Source: Pontiella desulfatans
GTDB taxonomy: Bacteria > Verrucomicrobiota > Kiritimatiellia > Kiritimatiellales > Pontiellaceae
Assembly (NCBI RefSeq): GCF_900890425.1
Contig: NZ_CAAHFG010000001.1
Coordinates: forward strand, 2,356,001-2,420,000
Direction of reading: 5' to 3'
Length of the DNA stretch: 64,000 bases
The notes below the pieces were generated by a model, which saw only the letters and a program-made list of their open reading frames with translations, was not told the origin of the DNA and searched no databases. Numbering within the stretch: position 1 is the first letter of the stretch; the number at the start of each line of letters is the position of its first letter. A program made the position numbers and the translations under genes. Of this stretch, positions 26,717-38,400 are shown piece by piece.

Positions 26717-26839
26717 CCCAAAAAAAGCCACTCCTGATATAAAGGAAGGTAGCAGGGTGGGTTCAAACACGAGAAGGATGATTTATATCCTTAATAATCG
26801 GCTGAATTCTGATATGGATGAGCTAACTTAAGACGAACT

Positions 26840-28801
26840 ATGCGAATATTGTTAACAATAAGCCTGATTGCGGCCGTCATTCCGTTGCTTTTTGCTGCGG
26901 AGATTTCCCAACCCTTGGAAAATCTTTCTCTAAGCCAGTTGGAAGTGCTGCGTGATGAGGTGGCGGAGGAATTAAGTGATCTGGCCAGCTATAGTATGCG
27001 CAGCGGCATTGGTACCGCCGGGCACCGGTCTACATATCACCCGGACCCGCACCACACCGAATGGATCAGGGTTACGCTGGAGTCCGAAACCCTCATAGAT
27101 CAGATCATCCTCACCCCGATTATTCGGAGGGATCCCAAACTTGGACTTCATGGCGATGGTTTTCCGGTAGATTTCAGAATACTGGCCGGAACGGCCGATC
27201 ATCCGGAAGCCGTGGAAATTGCCTCTTTCACAGAAAAGGACTGTCTACTTCCGCGCATCGCGCCTTTAAGAATTGACTTCGAAGCCATCAAAGCGTCCTG
27301 GGTTAAACTCGAAGCCACAAAACTCTCCTCCAGGGACTGGGACAATCAATATATCCTCCAGCTCTCGGAAATCATGGTGTTCAGCGGTCCTGAAAATGTG
27401 GCGCTGCACTGCCCGGTTGAAGTGTTTTCCAGCACAGGCCACAACAACCCTTCCCGAGCAAAGACGACGTTGGTGGACGGACAGGTTCCCTATCTGATGG
27501 ATGCCGCCGGCGGCGATAAAAGCATTGCGTTTATGAGTCATGTTGATGGCATCAAAGATCCCTCTCTAACCATTGACCTTGGGCAATCCCGGAATATCAA
27601 CCGCATACATTTCCACACGGCGGAACTGTCCGACACCATTCCCCAATCAGCAAAACCGGGGGTCGGCATTTCTTCTCATATACAGATTGAAGGTGCCGAA
27701 AACTCCGATTTTTCCGATGCGGTCGTACTCATGGAATATAAGCGCGAACATGTATTCGATGCGGGACCGATCATCATGAGACGCTTCCCCGAAACCCGCT
27801 GCCGCTATTTTCGCATGAACATCATAGAACCCTATGTCGACGGGATACACTCCACCTTTGGCTGCGCAGAAATTGAACTATTTTCCAACGGTCGAAACGT
27901 GGCCAAGGGAAAAACGGCCGCAATCAACTACACGTTCAGTTTGCCCAACAGAACACTGAGCGCCATTACAGACGGTCGGAACCTCTACGGCGAGATCCTG
28001 CCGATACGGGACTGGATGGAACAACTCGCCCGAAGGCACGACCTTGAATCCGCCCTGCCCCGGATTTATGAGGAGATTGAAAATCGCTACATCGCCCAAC
28101 GAAAGAACCTGCAGCTCGTCAGCTGGCTCGCGGTCCTGCTCGCCGGAGGAATCGGCTTCACGATCCTCATCAGCCGCAACCTCCAGATGCGCCAGATTGT
28201 CCGATTAAAAACCCGGTTTGCCGCGGACCTGCACGATGAACTCGGCGCCAACCTTCATGCCATCGGCCTGCTCGGCGACATTGCCAAAGACGCCATCCAT
28301 TCGCCGGATATCCTGGTTAAAGCCGTTGATAAAATCCGGGCACTGACGGAGCGCAGCGGTGAGGCCGCCCGACACTGCGCGGAAATGCAGGAGGCCGAAA
28401 TTTTCGGGAAACTCCCGGACGACATGCAGCGTACCGCCAACCGGATCATGACCGACATCGACTTTAACCTATCCATCGAGGGCGAAGAGATTCTCGAAAA
28501 ACTGCCACCCCGCACCAAAGCGGATCTATTCCTTTTTTACAAGGAAAGCCTCGTCAACATCAGCCGCCATTCCGGAGCAGATAAAGTCGACGTCCACCTT
28601 TACACGGAACATAAAAAAATAATTCTGGTCATATCCGACAATGGACAAGGCCTTTCCGGTGACGTCCCGTCCTCGCTCAAGCGCCGCGCACGACTGCTCG
28701 GCGGTCAGGTTTCCTCCGGCACATCGGAAACCGGCGGAGCCAGCATCATCCTGACCTTCAGGCCCGGCAAATTTAAATTCAGGAGAACCGACAAACGATG
28801 A
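26840..28801 (+). CDS. Membrane sensor histidine kinase with discoidin-like ectodomains
   Basis: 653 residues. A signal peptide or first membrane segment (1-19) is followed by two galactose-binding-like (F5/8 type C) domains, about 45-185 and 186-370. These are recognisable by WVKLEATKLSSRDWDNQY, ISEIMVF-type endings and YFRMNIIEPYVDG with CAEIELFSNG. A transmembrane segment lies at about 425-445 (SWLAVLLAGGIGFTILIS). The kinase core is the HisKA_3/NarX-LiaS type: RFAADLHDELGAN with His465 as phospho-acceptor, the N-box KESLVNISRHSGA, and ISDNGQGL. The ectodomain suggests direct sensing of a carbohydrate outside the cytoplasm. The stop overlaps the response regulator start (ATGA), so the two form one unit. 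The kinase C-terminal ATPase region is short but complete. Confidence 0.93.
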   Translation: MRILLTISLIAAVIPLLFAAEISQPLENLSLSQLEVLRDEVAEELSDLASYSMRSGIGTAGHRSTYHPDPHHTEWIRVTLESETLIDQIILTPIIRRDPKLGLHGDGFPVDFRILAGTADHPEAVEIASFTEKDCLLPRIAPLRIDFEAIKASWVKLEATKLSSRDWDNQYILQLSEIMVFSGPENVALHCPVEVFSSTGHNNPSRAKTTLVDGQVPYLMDAAGGDKSIAFMSHVDGIKDPSLTIDLGQSRNINRIHFHTAELSDTIPQSAKPGVGISSHIQIEGAENSDFSDAVVLMEYKREHVFDAGPIIMRRFPETRCRYFRMNIIEPYVDGIHSTFGCAEIELFSNGRNVAKGKTAAINYTFSLPNRTLSAITDGRNLYGEILPIRDWMEQLARRHDLESALPRIYEEIENRYIAQRKNLQLVSWLAVLLAGGIGFTILISRNLQMRQIVRLKTRFAADLHDELGANLHAIGLLGDIAKDAIHSPDILVKAVDKIRALTERSGEAARHCAEMQEAEIFGKLPDDMQRTANRIMTDIDFNLSIEGEEILEKLPPRTKADLFLFYKESLVNISRHSGADKVDVHLYTEHKKIILVISDNGQGLSGDVPSSLKRRARLLGGQVSSGTSETGGASIILTFRPGKFKFRRTDKR

Positions 28802-29463
28802 AACGGAAAATTAAAATCATGCTCGTGGAAGATAATCCAGAATATCGCGATGTAATAGATTTCGCCATAGAGCATGAAGAAGAAATGGAACTCATCAATC
28901 AGTTTGGACTGGCCGAGCGCGCACTCCAGAGTTTCCAAAGCATGGAAACCCGGACCGAACCCGACATTATCCTGCTCGACCTGAACCTACCCGGAATATC
29001 CGGCCTTGAAGCGCTTCCTCATTTAATTAAGGCCGCGCCGAATTCAAGCATCATCATTCTGACCCAATCCGATCAGGAAGCCGACGTACTGCGTGCGATT
29101 GCCGAGGGCGCCAGAGGGTACCTGCTTAAATCAGCCACCGTGCAGCAGATCAAAGACGGCATCAGGACCGTTGCGCAAGGGGGATCAACCCTCGACTCCA
29201 AAGTTGCCCGCTTCATGATGGACACCCTCAAAAACAAACTCCCGAACCTCAACGCAGAAAACCTACTCTCCGACCGGGAACTTGAAACACTCCTTCTTAT
29301 GGGCGAAGGTCTTGCGCGGAAAGAGATCGCGCAGAAGCTGAAGATCAGCGTTTATACCGTGGACACCCATATCCGCCACATCTACGACAAGTTTAATGTC
29401 CCCAACTCCGCCGCCGCCGTCCACTGCGCCCACCGCCTCGGCCTCTTCCATCGCGATAACTGA
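28798..29463 (+). CDS. NarL/LuxR-type response regulator
   Basis: 221 residues. The receiver domain (about 5-120) has the acidic pair ED at 11-12, phospho-acceptor Asp61 in DIILLDLNLPG and the conserved Lys in GYLLKSAT. A LuxR-type helix-turn-helix follows at about 155-215 (LSDRELETLLLMGEGLARKE, ISVYTVDTHIRHIY). It starts inside the kinase stop codon, the usual translational coupling of a partner pair. It is likely to control the flanking minus-strand polysaccharide genes. It converges on the GH97 gene with only 9 bp between the stops. Confidence 0.95.
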   Translation: MKRKIKIMLVEDNPEYRDVIDFAIEHEEEMELINQFGLAERALQSFQSMETRTEPDIILLDLNLPGISGLEALPHLIKAAPNSSIIILTQSDQEADVLRAIAEGARGYLLKSATVQQIKDGIRTVAQGGSTLDSKVARFMMDTLKNKLPNLNAENLLSDRELETLLLMGEGLARKEIAQKLKISVYTVDTHIRHIYDKFNVPNSAAAVHCAHRLGLFHRDN

Positions 29464-29472
29464 CACGGGCTT

Positions 29473-31344
29473 CTATTCTGCCGGCTGGATCCACATGCAG
29501 TGGCCGCCGCCGACGGCCATTTTGGCCGGCACCACGTCGCCCTGCTTCACGGTTGCGGTTTTGATTTCGTAGGCTTCCGGATTTTTTACACCGTGCGAAT
29601 CCGGCGCATCCTGATAGAGCGTGGCCGCATAGGTCTTGCCCGGCTCCAGGAAGTCGAGCGTAACATCGAGCGTCCGCGCCGTCTGGTCGTTGACCGAAGC
29701 GACGAACCAGGCATTGCCTGTTCGGCGGGCAACGGAAACCGATTCCCCCATTGCCGCATGCAGCACCCGGGTCTCATCCCAGGTGGATGGCATCTGCTTG
29801 AGGTATTCAAACAGATCGGCTTTTTTCAAATATTCTTCCGGCGCGTCGGGAAGCGTAATCAGGCCGGTGTAGACAACCAGGCAACGCGCACATTCGCTGA
29901 CCACCGTGGAGATATAGCTGTTCTTTTTCTTCGGCCCCTTCTTCCGCTCGCCGGCATTGATGCTTTTGATTCCGAAGTTTCCGTTGGCCTGGTCCAGCGG
30001 TCCCACCAAAGCACTGACCATCGCCATTTTAAGGAACGACTCCGGCGTGAACGCACGGCGGCTATCCTGCTGCGCGTGGCAATATTCGCGGGTGATCAGG
30101 TTCGGCATGGTGCGCTCCACACCGCTCATCGGCACCGGCCCGTCATGATGGAAGATGAGCATCTTGTTCTCCGCCGCAGCATCAATGGACTCACGGGTGA
30201 AATCAGCCTTGCTACCCATGAATCCATATTTCATCCCGACGGCGCCCAGCCCGGCATAGTAATCGAAAAGCGTCTCGTCCCCGAAATCCCCTTTCTTGCG
30301 GTCGTAATAGAGAATGACGTCCACGCCCTTTTCCTTTGCATAGTTCATGGTCTTTTCCATGTCCACTTCGGGAGAAATTTCCATTTTTCCGTTACCCGCC
30401 GAGAGGAACCAATGGTCATCGATCGTCACATATTCAATCCCCTGCTCCGAACAAAAGTCGATATAGCGCAGAAAGCTTTTTGTGTTGATATCATAGACAA
30501 ACTCGCCGTTGTCGTAGCCATGGACCCGCCAGTCCCACAGCCCTTTGCCCGGCTTGATCCAGCTGGTATCCTTCAACTTGCAGGGTGCGGCCAGGTTCAG
30601 CACCACATGGTTCTCCATCAACTCCGCAATCGAATCCCCCACCAGAACGACCCGCCATGGCGTAACCTGCCCGGCGCCGGTTGAAACGCTCTGGCTTGAC
30701 GCATCAACCGCGTTCGCTGCCGCGTTCCAGCGAAGCGCCATGTGTTTGAATCCGAGGCAGGAATAGAGATCCGACTCCAGCAGCGCAACCGCCGCACCAT
30801 CGTCCCACAGCGAAACCAGGGGTAAGGAATATTTCTTTTGGGCAGCCAGTGCGAACGGGCCTTTCACCCCCGCCTCTCCACCATGGGTATAGTGGTTGTC
30901 GCCCGCGGACACTCTGTATTCCGAAACAAACGCGATCTGCTGTCCTTTGGATTCTTCAGAAAGGACAAAGCGGATTCCCAGACCGTCATCGAAGACCCGG
31001 CAAAGCAACGTCACCGGTGTGCCGTCCGCCGTCAGGTTCAGGGTCAGCTCGTTATGATGGTCGCGGATGGTGCTGAACTGCCCCCACACCGGCTTCCAGG
31101 TTGAATCGTTTTTCTTAATCGTCTGCCCCGTGACCGCCATCTTTGCGCCGGCAAAGATTTCCACTTTGGAGGGGGAAACCATCGATTTCCCATCCTTGGA
31201 TACCGAATACAACAGCGCCCCGTCTTTCACGTCAAACGATGCCGATACCATCCCGTCCGGCGAACTGATTTCCACAACTGCAGATCCGATAGACGGCAGC
31301 AATAGTGCCACGATAAGCATGGTGATAGATTGAATATTCTTCAT
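29473..31344 (-). CDS. Secreted GH97-type glycosidase
   Basis: 623 residues with signal peptide ending near GSA. The N-terminal beta-super-sandwich (about 25-270; SPDGMVSASFDVKDGALLYS, GIRFVLSEES) precedes a (beta/alpha)8 barrel (about 275-520; GLWDWRVHGYDNGEFVYD, YVTIDDHWFL, RTMPNLITREYCHAQQ) and a C-terminal sandwich. Family members are retaining alpha-galactosidases or inverting alpha-glucosidases. Where retaining members carry the Asp nucleophile, this protein reads GMKYGFMG, and the following strand reads FHHDGPVPMSG, so the mechanism cannot be assigned by simple comparison. It is the last gene of the 58769-29473 run. Confidence 0.88.
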   Translation of the reverse strand: MKNIQSITMLIVALLLPSIGSAVVEISSPDGMVSASFDVKDGALLYSVSKDGKSMVSPSKVEIFAGAKMAVTGQTIKKNDSTWKPVWGQFSTIRDHHNELTLNLTADGTPVTLLCRVFDDGLGIRFVLSEESKGQQIAFVSEYRVSAGDNHYTHGGEAGVKGPFALAAQKKYSLPLVSLWDDGAAVALLESDLYSCLGFKHMALRWNAAANAVDASSQSVSTGAGQVTPWRVVLVGDSIAELMENHVVLNLAAPCKLKDTSWIKPGKGLWDWRVHGYDNGEFVYDINTKSFLRYIDFCSEQGIEYVTIDDHWFLSAGNGKMEISPEVDMEKTMNYAKEKGVDVILYYDRKKGDFGDETLFDYYAGLGAVGMKYGFMGSKADFTRESIDAAAENKMLIFHHDGPVPMSGVERTMPNLITREYCHAQQDSRRAFTPESFLKMAMVSALVGPLDQANGNFGIKSINAGERKKGPKKKNSYISTVVSECARCLVVYTGLITLPDAPEEYLKKADLFEYLKQMPSTWDETRVLHAAMGESVSVARRTGNAWFVASVNDQTARTLDVTLDFLEPGKTYAATLYQDAPDSHGVKNPEAYEIKTATVKQGDVVPAKMAVGGGHCMWIQPAE

Positions 31345-31391
31345 GATGGAACCTTTGTTGAGTTTTGGGATTCAAAATTTGATTGAAGTTA

Positions 31392-33860
31392 CTACTTCCA
31401 GACTCTGGATTCACCTTTTTTCAGCGCAATGGTTTCGCTCAGCTTGCCGTTCGCGTAGACGCGGCATTTGCTTTCGCGGGAGGCGCGGACCGTGGCTTTA
31501 ACCAGCTTGCCGTTCGCCCACTCGATATCGACCTCGAATCCACCGCGCGCCTTGAGCCCGTAGATTTTCCCGTTTGGCCAGGCCGACGGCAATGCGGGAA
31601 GCAGATGCAGGATATAGGGGGCCTGGGCCAGTTGTCCATCCGGCACCACCGGCACAAAATGCTTCGGATTCCCCGCGGCCTTCTCATAGGCAACAAACGC
31701 GGCCTGTTCGATGGTCTTCGCATTCGGGTTCACGCTGCGCAGATGGCTTTGCAACAGCATTTCGCAGACCCCCGCCGCGCCGCCGAAGTTGCCGTCGATC
31801 TGGAACGGCGGATGAAAGTCGAACAGGTTCGGATAGGCCCGTTTCGAGGTCAGGAACTGGTAGATCCGGTGCGCATGGTCGCCATCGTGAAGGCGCGACC
31901 AGAAGCAGGTTTTCCAGCCCGTACTCCAGCCGGTGGATTCGTCGCCGCGGTGCGCCATGGTCACGAGGGCGGCTTCGTAGAGTTCCTTTGTGGTGAGCGG
32001 CGAAATATCGCGCCCCGGGTGTAGGGCGATCAGGTGCGAAATATGGCGGTGCTTATCCGTTGGGCTGTCCCAGTCTTCCGGCCATTCCTGAAGCTGGCCG
32101 TGCTGGCCGATCTTCTGCGGGCAGAGTTTTGGAATCATCTCCTGCAGCGTGCGGCGGAAGGCTTCATCGGTTCCAAGAACCGTGGAGGCTTCGATGCAAT
32201 CGGTGAAGAGGTTGAGCACGAGCTGCTGATCCCACGCCGCGCCATAGGATTGCTTGTTGAGTTTGCCATGTTGCTTGGAGAGAAAGGTGTTTTCCGGCGA
32301 CCAGGTCGGGTAGACCACGAGCGAGCCGTCTTTCCATGGGGCGAGGAATCCGACAAAGAATTCCGCCGCGCCTTTGATGATGGGATAGATCTCTTCAAGA
32401 TAAGCACGATCCTGGTTGAAGGCATAGTGCTCGAACAGGTTTTGGCACAGCCAATGCGCGGACTGCTGGCCCCGCCGGCCATGCACATTCTGCGCGGTGA
32501 AACCGAAGACATTGCCGTTAAGCCCCATGCTCCAGCCCGGTTCGACGCCGAAGGTTTCGCGGGCGGTGTGGGTGCCTGATTCGGCCAAAACTTTCATCCA
32601 TTCCACAAACGGCCGGAACGATCCGGGCAGGTTGGCGGTATCCGTCATCCAATAGTTCATCTGCACATTGATGTCGGTGTGGTAATCGCAGTTCCACGCC
32701 GGTTTTAGCGAATCGTTCCAGAGTCCCTGCAGATTGGAGGGAACCGGAGCGCCGCGCGAACAGCTCAGCTGCAGATAGCGACCGTAATTGAAATACAGGT
32801 TTTCCAGCTCCACGCTCGCTTGCTGAACGAGCTGGTCGGTCGTCTTGCCCGAAGGCTCGAAATCCAACTCCAACCGGCAGCGGTTCATCAACGCCGAAAA
32901 ATCGTCCACATGCGCTTTTTTAAGGGCGGCGAATCCAAGCTTAGCCGCCGCCGAGATCGCCTTTTCGCAATCCGCTTTGTAGTCGCGCCCCTTGAAGGCC
33001 GGATAAACCGGCAGATAATCGCAATAGCCCGCCAGGAGAATCGTCACTTCAGACGCATCCGAAATCGTTAACGAGCCGTCCGGTTGAGCTTCCACGTTTG
33101 CGTTCCCGGCATCGACCTGCACAACCTGCATGAATTCGACATGGTCCCGAACCATCGTTGCTTCACCGGTCAGCACCATCCTGTTGCCTGCGGCCTTCAC
33201 CTGCGCCCCCTTGTGCTTGGTGGAGGTTTTTACCGTCAGGTTGAGTGTTGCGCCCTGGGCCGTATAGCGGGCCACCACCACATCGTGCGGATAGCTGCAG
33301 AAAAATTCCCGTTTGAATTTCCCGTTGCCGATCGCATAGCTGACGGTTCCCAGGCCCGTGCGCGAATCGAGCGCCCGGTGGTAGTCCTCAACCTTGTCCG
33401 GGTCGTGGCCGGTTTCGATCCATAGATCCGTGAACGGCGCATAGTTCCCGAGCGGCTCCGGACTGCTCAGGTATTTCGTGCCCAGGCTTTCCAAGCTTCC
33501 GTCCCCGGAGCCGTATTGACCCTCGCGATACGCCTTGCGCACCTGCTCGAAATCCGCAGGCGCCACGCGACGGGCCGAAGACTGCGAAACGGCGTCCTGC
33601 CCGCGCTTCGCATTCATCCACAACGTGATGTCGTTGAGCATCAGATGCTCGGCATCGATCCCGCCGGAAAACATGGCGCCCAACCTGCCGTTGCCCAGCG
33701 GCAACGCCGTCTGGATGTAGCCCAGGCCTTTCCCTTTCTTCCCTTTGCCTTCGACCGACTCCTTGGCGGGGGCATCATAGTGCAACACATGCCGCTCGTC
33801 GGCCGCGGCAACCGATGCCACGACGAGGAATAGCCCCAATATAGCTTTAAAACCGCCCAT
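31392..33860 (-). CDS. Secreted GH95-type alpha-L-fucosidase
   Basis: About 822 residues from [10 protein letters not shown] at 33860; an ATG at 33866 overlaps the upstream stop, but AAGGA spacing favours the inner start. The signal peptide ends near VAA. GH95 hallmarks: [16 protein letters not shown] with LNDITLWM near the N-terminus, [18 protein letters not shown] at about 393 in the (alpha/alpha)6 barrel, and [20 protein letters not shown]95 enzymes invert and act on alpha-1,2-linked fucose, some on galactose. It directly follows a sulfatase gene, which fits stepwise desulfation and fucose release. Confidence 0.93.
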   Translation of the reverse strand: MGGFKAILGLFLVVASVAAADERHVLHYDAPAKESVEGKGKKGKGLGYIQTALPLGNGRLGAMFSGGIDAEHLMLNDITLWMNAKRGQDAVSQSSARRVAPADFEQVRKAYREGQYGSGDGSLESLGTKYLSSPEPLGNYAPFTDLWIETGHDPDKVEDYHRALDSRTGLGTVSYAIGNGKFKREFFCSYPHDVVVARYTAQGATLNLTVKTSTKHKGAQVKAAGNRMVLTGEATMVRDHVEFMQVVQVDAGNANVEAQPDGSLTISDASEVTILLAGYCDYLPVYPAFKGRDYKADCEKAISAAAKLGFAALKKAHVDDFSALMNRCRLELDFEPSGKTTDQLVQQASVELENLYFNYGRYLQLSCSRGAPVPSNLQGLWNDSLKPAWNCDYHTDINVQMNYWMTDTANLPGSFRPFVEWMKVLAESGTHTARETFGVEPGWSMGLNGNVFGFTAQNVHGRRGQQSAHWLCQNLFEHYAFNQDRAYLEEIYPIIKGAAEFFVGFLAPWKDGSLVVYPTWSPENTFLSKQHGKLNKQSYGAAWDQQLVLNLFTDCIEASTVLGTDEAFRRTLQEMIPKLCPQKIGQHGQLQEWPEDWDSPTDKHRHISHLIALHPGRDISPLTTKELYEAALVTMAHRGDESTGWSTGWKTCFWSRLHDGDHAHRIYQFLTSKRAYPNLFDFHPPFQIDGNFGGAAGVCEMLLQSHLRSVNPNAKTIEQAAFVAYEKAAGNPKHFVPVVPDGQLAQAPYILHLLPALPSAWPNGKIYGLKARGGFEVDIEWANGKLVKATVRASRESKCRVYANGKLSETIALKKGESRVWK

Positions 33861-33862
33861 GC

Positions 33863-35284
33863 TCATTTCCTTGATTTTCCGGCGGTTTGCTGGCCGTCCA
33901 CCGGAGGCGGCATTTTGGCATCCACCGCACGCAGCCACTTGGCAAGCTTACCATGCATGCGTTCCGCCAGCTCGGGATTCTGCTTCATCAGATTCGTGGT
34001 TTCCATTGGATCGTCCCCTAGGTTGAACAACGCATCCGGAATCGTTCCGTGCCCTTCATAAAACTTCCAGTCGCCCTGGAGAATGGAGCTGCCCATGTAA
34101 TAGGTCACATCGGGCCGGTTGTGCGGGTAGTGCCAGTAGAGGGCGTCGCGGTCCAGTTTTTCCGCCCCCTGGAAAAGCGGCATCAGATCCAGCCCTTCCA
34201 GCTGGCTAATCCCCTGGGTCGCCCCGCCCGCCGCGTGCACAAAGGTTGGGAAAAAGTCCATGCTGTTCACCGGCACATCGGTCTGGGTTCCGGACTTGAT
34301 GATCCCCGGCCAGCTGACCGCCATCGGCACCCGGAGCCCTCCCTCCAGCATCGAACCTTTCTTATCCGCCAGCCACGAGGTCGGCTTGTCGCCCCCATTA
34401 TCGGAATAGAAAACAACCATGGTGTTGCCACGCGTTCCGGTGGCCTCGAGGGCATCCAGCACCTTGCCGACAGCGCCGTCCATGCTTTCCAGCATGGCCA
34501 GATAGGCATTCCCGCCGTTCTTTTGAACCAGCTCTTTCGGGGCCTTGATCGGGGTGTGCACCGAGTAGAACCACAAGGATAGATGAAAGGGCTTCTTCTG
34601 GTTGGCCTCAATGAACGAAACCGCTTCGTCGCCCAGACGATCCGTCAGGTATTCACCCTTCTGGCGATCCTCGACGGTTCCATTTCGGTAGGGATCGAAC
34701 CACGACCTGGGCTGCCCATAGGCACACCCGCCGATATTAATATCAAAACCGTAATGCTCCGGATGGTAGCGGCTGTCTACGATACCGTCTTTCGACTTTA
34801 CCGAACCTTCGCCGGCCAAATGCCACTTCCCGAGAAAGCCGGTTGCATAACCCTGTTTTTTCAACTCACGGGCATAGCTGGGCAGCTCCAGCGGCAAATG
34901 TTTAAGCGTTTCCGCATCCCGCGGTCCGCCCTTCGGTGCCGGGCGCTCCCTTCCGGCAATTCCGGGGATATGCGTGGTCAGGCCAATTTGCGCCGGCGAC
35001 ATGCCGGTGATCAGTGCGGCGCGGGTTGGCGAGCAAACCGTGGCCGCGGCATACGCCTTGGTGAACACCATTCCGCTCCGGGCCAACCGTTCGAGGTTCG
35101 GCGTGTTGATTTCGGGATGGCTCCCGTCAAAATCAACCCACCCCGGCCCGAGGTCATCCGCCACGATAAAAACAATATTGGGTTGTTTCCCAGCGCCCCC
35201 CGCTGCCAACGCAACCATGCATGCGCCCAACGCGAGCGTCGTCAGCATGCCGGGCCAAGATGTATTACACTTCATTTTCTTCAT
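33863..35284 (-). CDS. Secreted S1-type sulfatase with C-S-P-T-R motif
   Basis: 473 residues from [10 protein letters not shown] at 35284, supported by GGAAAG upstream. The signal peptide ends near [17 protein letters not shown] gives the metal ligands; formylglycine is expected at Cys84 in C-S-P-T-R, followed by GKWHLAG and [11 protein letters not shown]. It follows a GH116-type gene, with the spacer as the only gap, and is coupled to the GH95 gene downstream. This is the first of three GH116-sulfatase pairs in the window. Confidence 0.95.
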   Translation of the reverse strand: MKKMKCNTSWPGMLTTLALGACMVALAAGGAGKQPNIVFIVADDLGPGWVDFDGSHPEINTPNLERLARSGMVFTKAYAAATVCSPTRAALITGMSPAQIGLTTHIPGIAGRERPAPKGGPRDAETLKHLPLELPSYARELKKQGYATGFLGKWHLAGEGSVKSKDGIVDSRYHPEHYGFDINIGGCAYGQPRSWFDPYRNGTVEDRQKGEYLTDRLGDEAVSFIEANQKKPFHLSLWFYSVHTPIKAPKELVQKNGGNAYLAMLESMDGAVGKVLDALEATGTRGNTMVVFYSDNGGDKPTSWLADKKGSMLEGGLRVPMAVSWPGIIKSGTQTDVPVNSMDFFPTFVHAAGGATQGISQLEGLDLMPLFQGAEKLDRDALYWHYPHNRPDVTYYMGSSILQGDWKFYEGHGTIPDALFNLGDDPMETTNLMKQNPELAERMHGKLAKWLRAVDAKMPPPVDGQQTAGKSRK

Positions 35285-35409
35285 AATATCTTTCCGTCCA
35301 TCAGCGGGAGCATACAGCCGTCCTGCCGAAACGTGAATAGCACGAACACCTATATTAACAGGTTGCCAAAGGAGCGGTATCGCCGGAAAAGGGTATTTGG
35401 CATCAAAAA

Positions 35410-38400
35410 TCACAACCTCCCGATGTCCACCCCAAGGGTCTGGCCAACAGCAATGGAGACCGGGGCACCGAGTTCGACCGCAACCCCGCCCTCATGCTTT
35501 ACCAGCGTCGCGTTCAGTTTCTTCCCATCGAGCGACACTTCGACCGTTTCCGCCTTCAACCCCTGCGGATTCAACCGAATCGTCTGGAGTTTCACGCGGC
35601 CCCAGTTCACGGCGAGTTCAGCCTGCATCCCTTCTTTGCCGATGGTCTGGCAAAAGGTGCCCCACCCTTCGGCGGCGGTGAACGGTGCACGGAAGTTTTC
35701 CGGATGAATGACCGGGTCGAAACCGATGGTGCCGGCGGGGCCGTTATAGGTGAATCCGCAGGCGGCGAGGAAACTGCCGTACGACGCCATGGCGCGCGCA
35801 TAGAAATCGGAAAACTCGATTTCGTTGTAGGGGTTGCGCTTGGCCGGAGCATAGCGGTCGTGGATCGTCCGCATAACGGCGAGTCCTTTGGTGAGCAGCT
35901 CGGGATCGCGCTCGGCAATCATGTGGGCCGCGAGCTGGTGCTCGAATCCGGACATGACTTCGTTGAAGTACCCATACGTCCAGAACTCGCGTTGCTTCTC
36001 GGTAACCCCGCCGTTGGGCCACGAACACATGATGACGCCGCCGTCGCCTTTCCATGCGTAGAAGCGTCCTTTTTTAAACACTTCGCGGAAGGGGCCGACA
36101 TCGGTCAGATAGTTGTATTTCCAAATGGCGTTCAGCGCGGAGCGGATGTGTTCCTCGTTATAGAGCCGTCCAAGCCCGACCTGATTGGCCCAGAATTGGC
36201 CGTAGACCTGATCGATGTAGACACCGGGGCCGACGCCGATTGCATCGGCGTGGTTCGGGTCTTCGAGTTGCTCGTAGTATTCCCCGTTGTAGAGCTTCTC
36301 GATATTCCTGCTGCCCATTTCATAGGTATCGCGGCAGAGCTTCTCAAAACCGGCATCACCCATTTCAATGGCCATCTCTTCTCCGGCACGCAGCGCGGCG
36401 AGATAGAGCGAACAGAGCACGTGCACCTTGCCGTACCATTCCGCATCGAGCGTATTGTGCTGCTCGCCATCCAGCAGTCCGTCGTAGGCATCGTCGTTTT
36501 TATCGAACTCGATCAGATAGTTGACCGCCTTTTTGATCGCCGGCCAGTTGCGCTTCAGGAACTCATCATCCACCGACATCTGGTGCTCGCGGTAGGAACG
36601 CAGCACGGTGCCGCACTGTCCATCGATCGCGACCTTGGTCTTATCCTTCGACGGGCGGAACGGAACACCGCCGTCCGGCATCTGATAGAGGCCGAAATCC
36701 GTTACCTCGCGAAGGTTGCGTTCCAACGAGGGAAACAGGCGCGCCATCGCCTGGGCGTATTGCCACACATGCGTGCAGGTGCCCGACCCGGCACCGATGC
36801 CTTCCCATGCCCACAAGCGCTCGCCGGCAAACTGCAGGTTGGCCGTCTGCATGGTACTCGCCGGGGCCATCGCCCGATCCATAAACCATTGCGGAAGCGT
36901 CGTATCATTCCACGTTTTAGCCCAGCAACGGGTCTGCGACGAAAGGCGCTCAAAATTGCTGGCAACATAGCCAGCGACCGCCGCCGAGTTGTTGAACTTC
37001 TTCGCATAGGCATCATGATTGAACCGCCAGGTGATGAGAAACGGAATGGTTTTGCGCTCGCCCGGAGCCAGCTGGGCCGAAACGCACAGGCCGTTCGCAT
37101 CGTCGTTTACAACTGCTTTTGCATCGCCCACCACGGTCAACCCCAGGGAGCCTCCCGCTTTTTTGCCCATCTTCGGAATCATCAGGGAAAAACCGGTGGC
37201 CCCGTCATAGGATTCGGATTGCAGCTGGGCATTCCGACCCGGCACCTCCAACCAGCCTTCAAACTCGACCGAAACCGGTTTTGATGATCCGTTGACCAGC
37301 GTATAGGCCATCACCGTTGCCGGGAGTTTCGAGTCTTCGACGTTCAAAGGAATGAACGGCGAATACGCCGCCAGTTGCACGCTGACCGGGGACGAGGAAT
37401 CTGCATAGGTGACATTGCCGACGGGCCACTGGCCCTCAAATTCAACCGACTCCCAATCGTCAGAACCCAGTTTAAATTCGGAGCCTCCTTTGATTTTCAG
37501 CGCAAAGCCGCTCTTCACCGGCGGTGGAAATTTCTCAACCGTCGGCGGATTCATGAAGTTCGCGCCGTCATGAATACGAATGGTTTTCCGCAATCCGTTT
37601 TTAAACCCGAGGTAACCCTCCGGCAGCTCGACATCCTGATCAATGATTCCCTTGGGCTGCGCACCAAAAACATCCCAGGCATACAGCTGCCCCGCACCAT
37701 CGATGATCAACGATCCGCAGGCAATGCCGCCGACGGGCATGCCGATATACTGGAGCGAATCGTCCGCCTTGTAACCGCGAATGGCCGCATCGAGCGGATG
37801 CCCGCGTTCGGTCAATGACTCCACCCAATCCGGATCCAGCTCTTTTTCGGCGGGAACCATTTTGTGGTACAACTCCGCCGTCTCCATCGGATTCCTCGAC
37901 GGCTCCTCAGCCTTCTGTTCAACCTGAACCGCCGCGCCTTCGGCAAGGGTCAGCTTGAGCGAGGAAAGATCCCATTGGGATGCTTTCTGTTCATTTTTAA
38001 AACGAAACACCGCGTAGCGGCTCACCAGCGAATCAGCGGGAAGCCCCATGTTTACAGCAAAGCTTTTCCCTTTCGGGGAAAGGGAGAGACTGCTCTCCGC
38101 CGAGGCCGCAGTCCATTCCGCACCGCTCTCCACATCGAGGTCGCCATCACCGAAGGTTCCAAGATAATCCACCACCAGTCCGGAGGGCTTGCCGGAAAAG
38201 GCCTTTAAGTTGCACGACAGCGAAACGCCATCTTCCGCAGCGACACCGGACAGATCAAAGGTCGCGTACCCAATGAATTCAATCTGGCCGTTGTTGTTTT
38301 TGCCGGAGCGGATCACGCTTTCGTTCACCTGCGGGTTTCCACCCGCGACAAAATACGTTCCGGAATCCGTTAACGGTACGGCCTGCGCCGCCGCAGTATA

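Noticed and set aside
35494-37284. Plus-strand reading frame of nearly 600 codons, and similar ones at 16941-18362 and 50755-52302
   Set aside because: All are antisense to well-recognised GH116 or GH29 genes and have no domain pattern or ribosome-binding site of their own.
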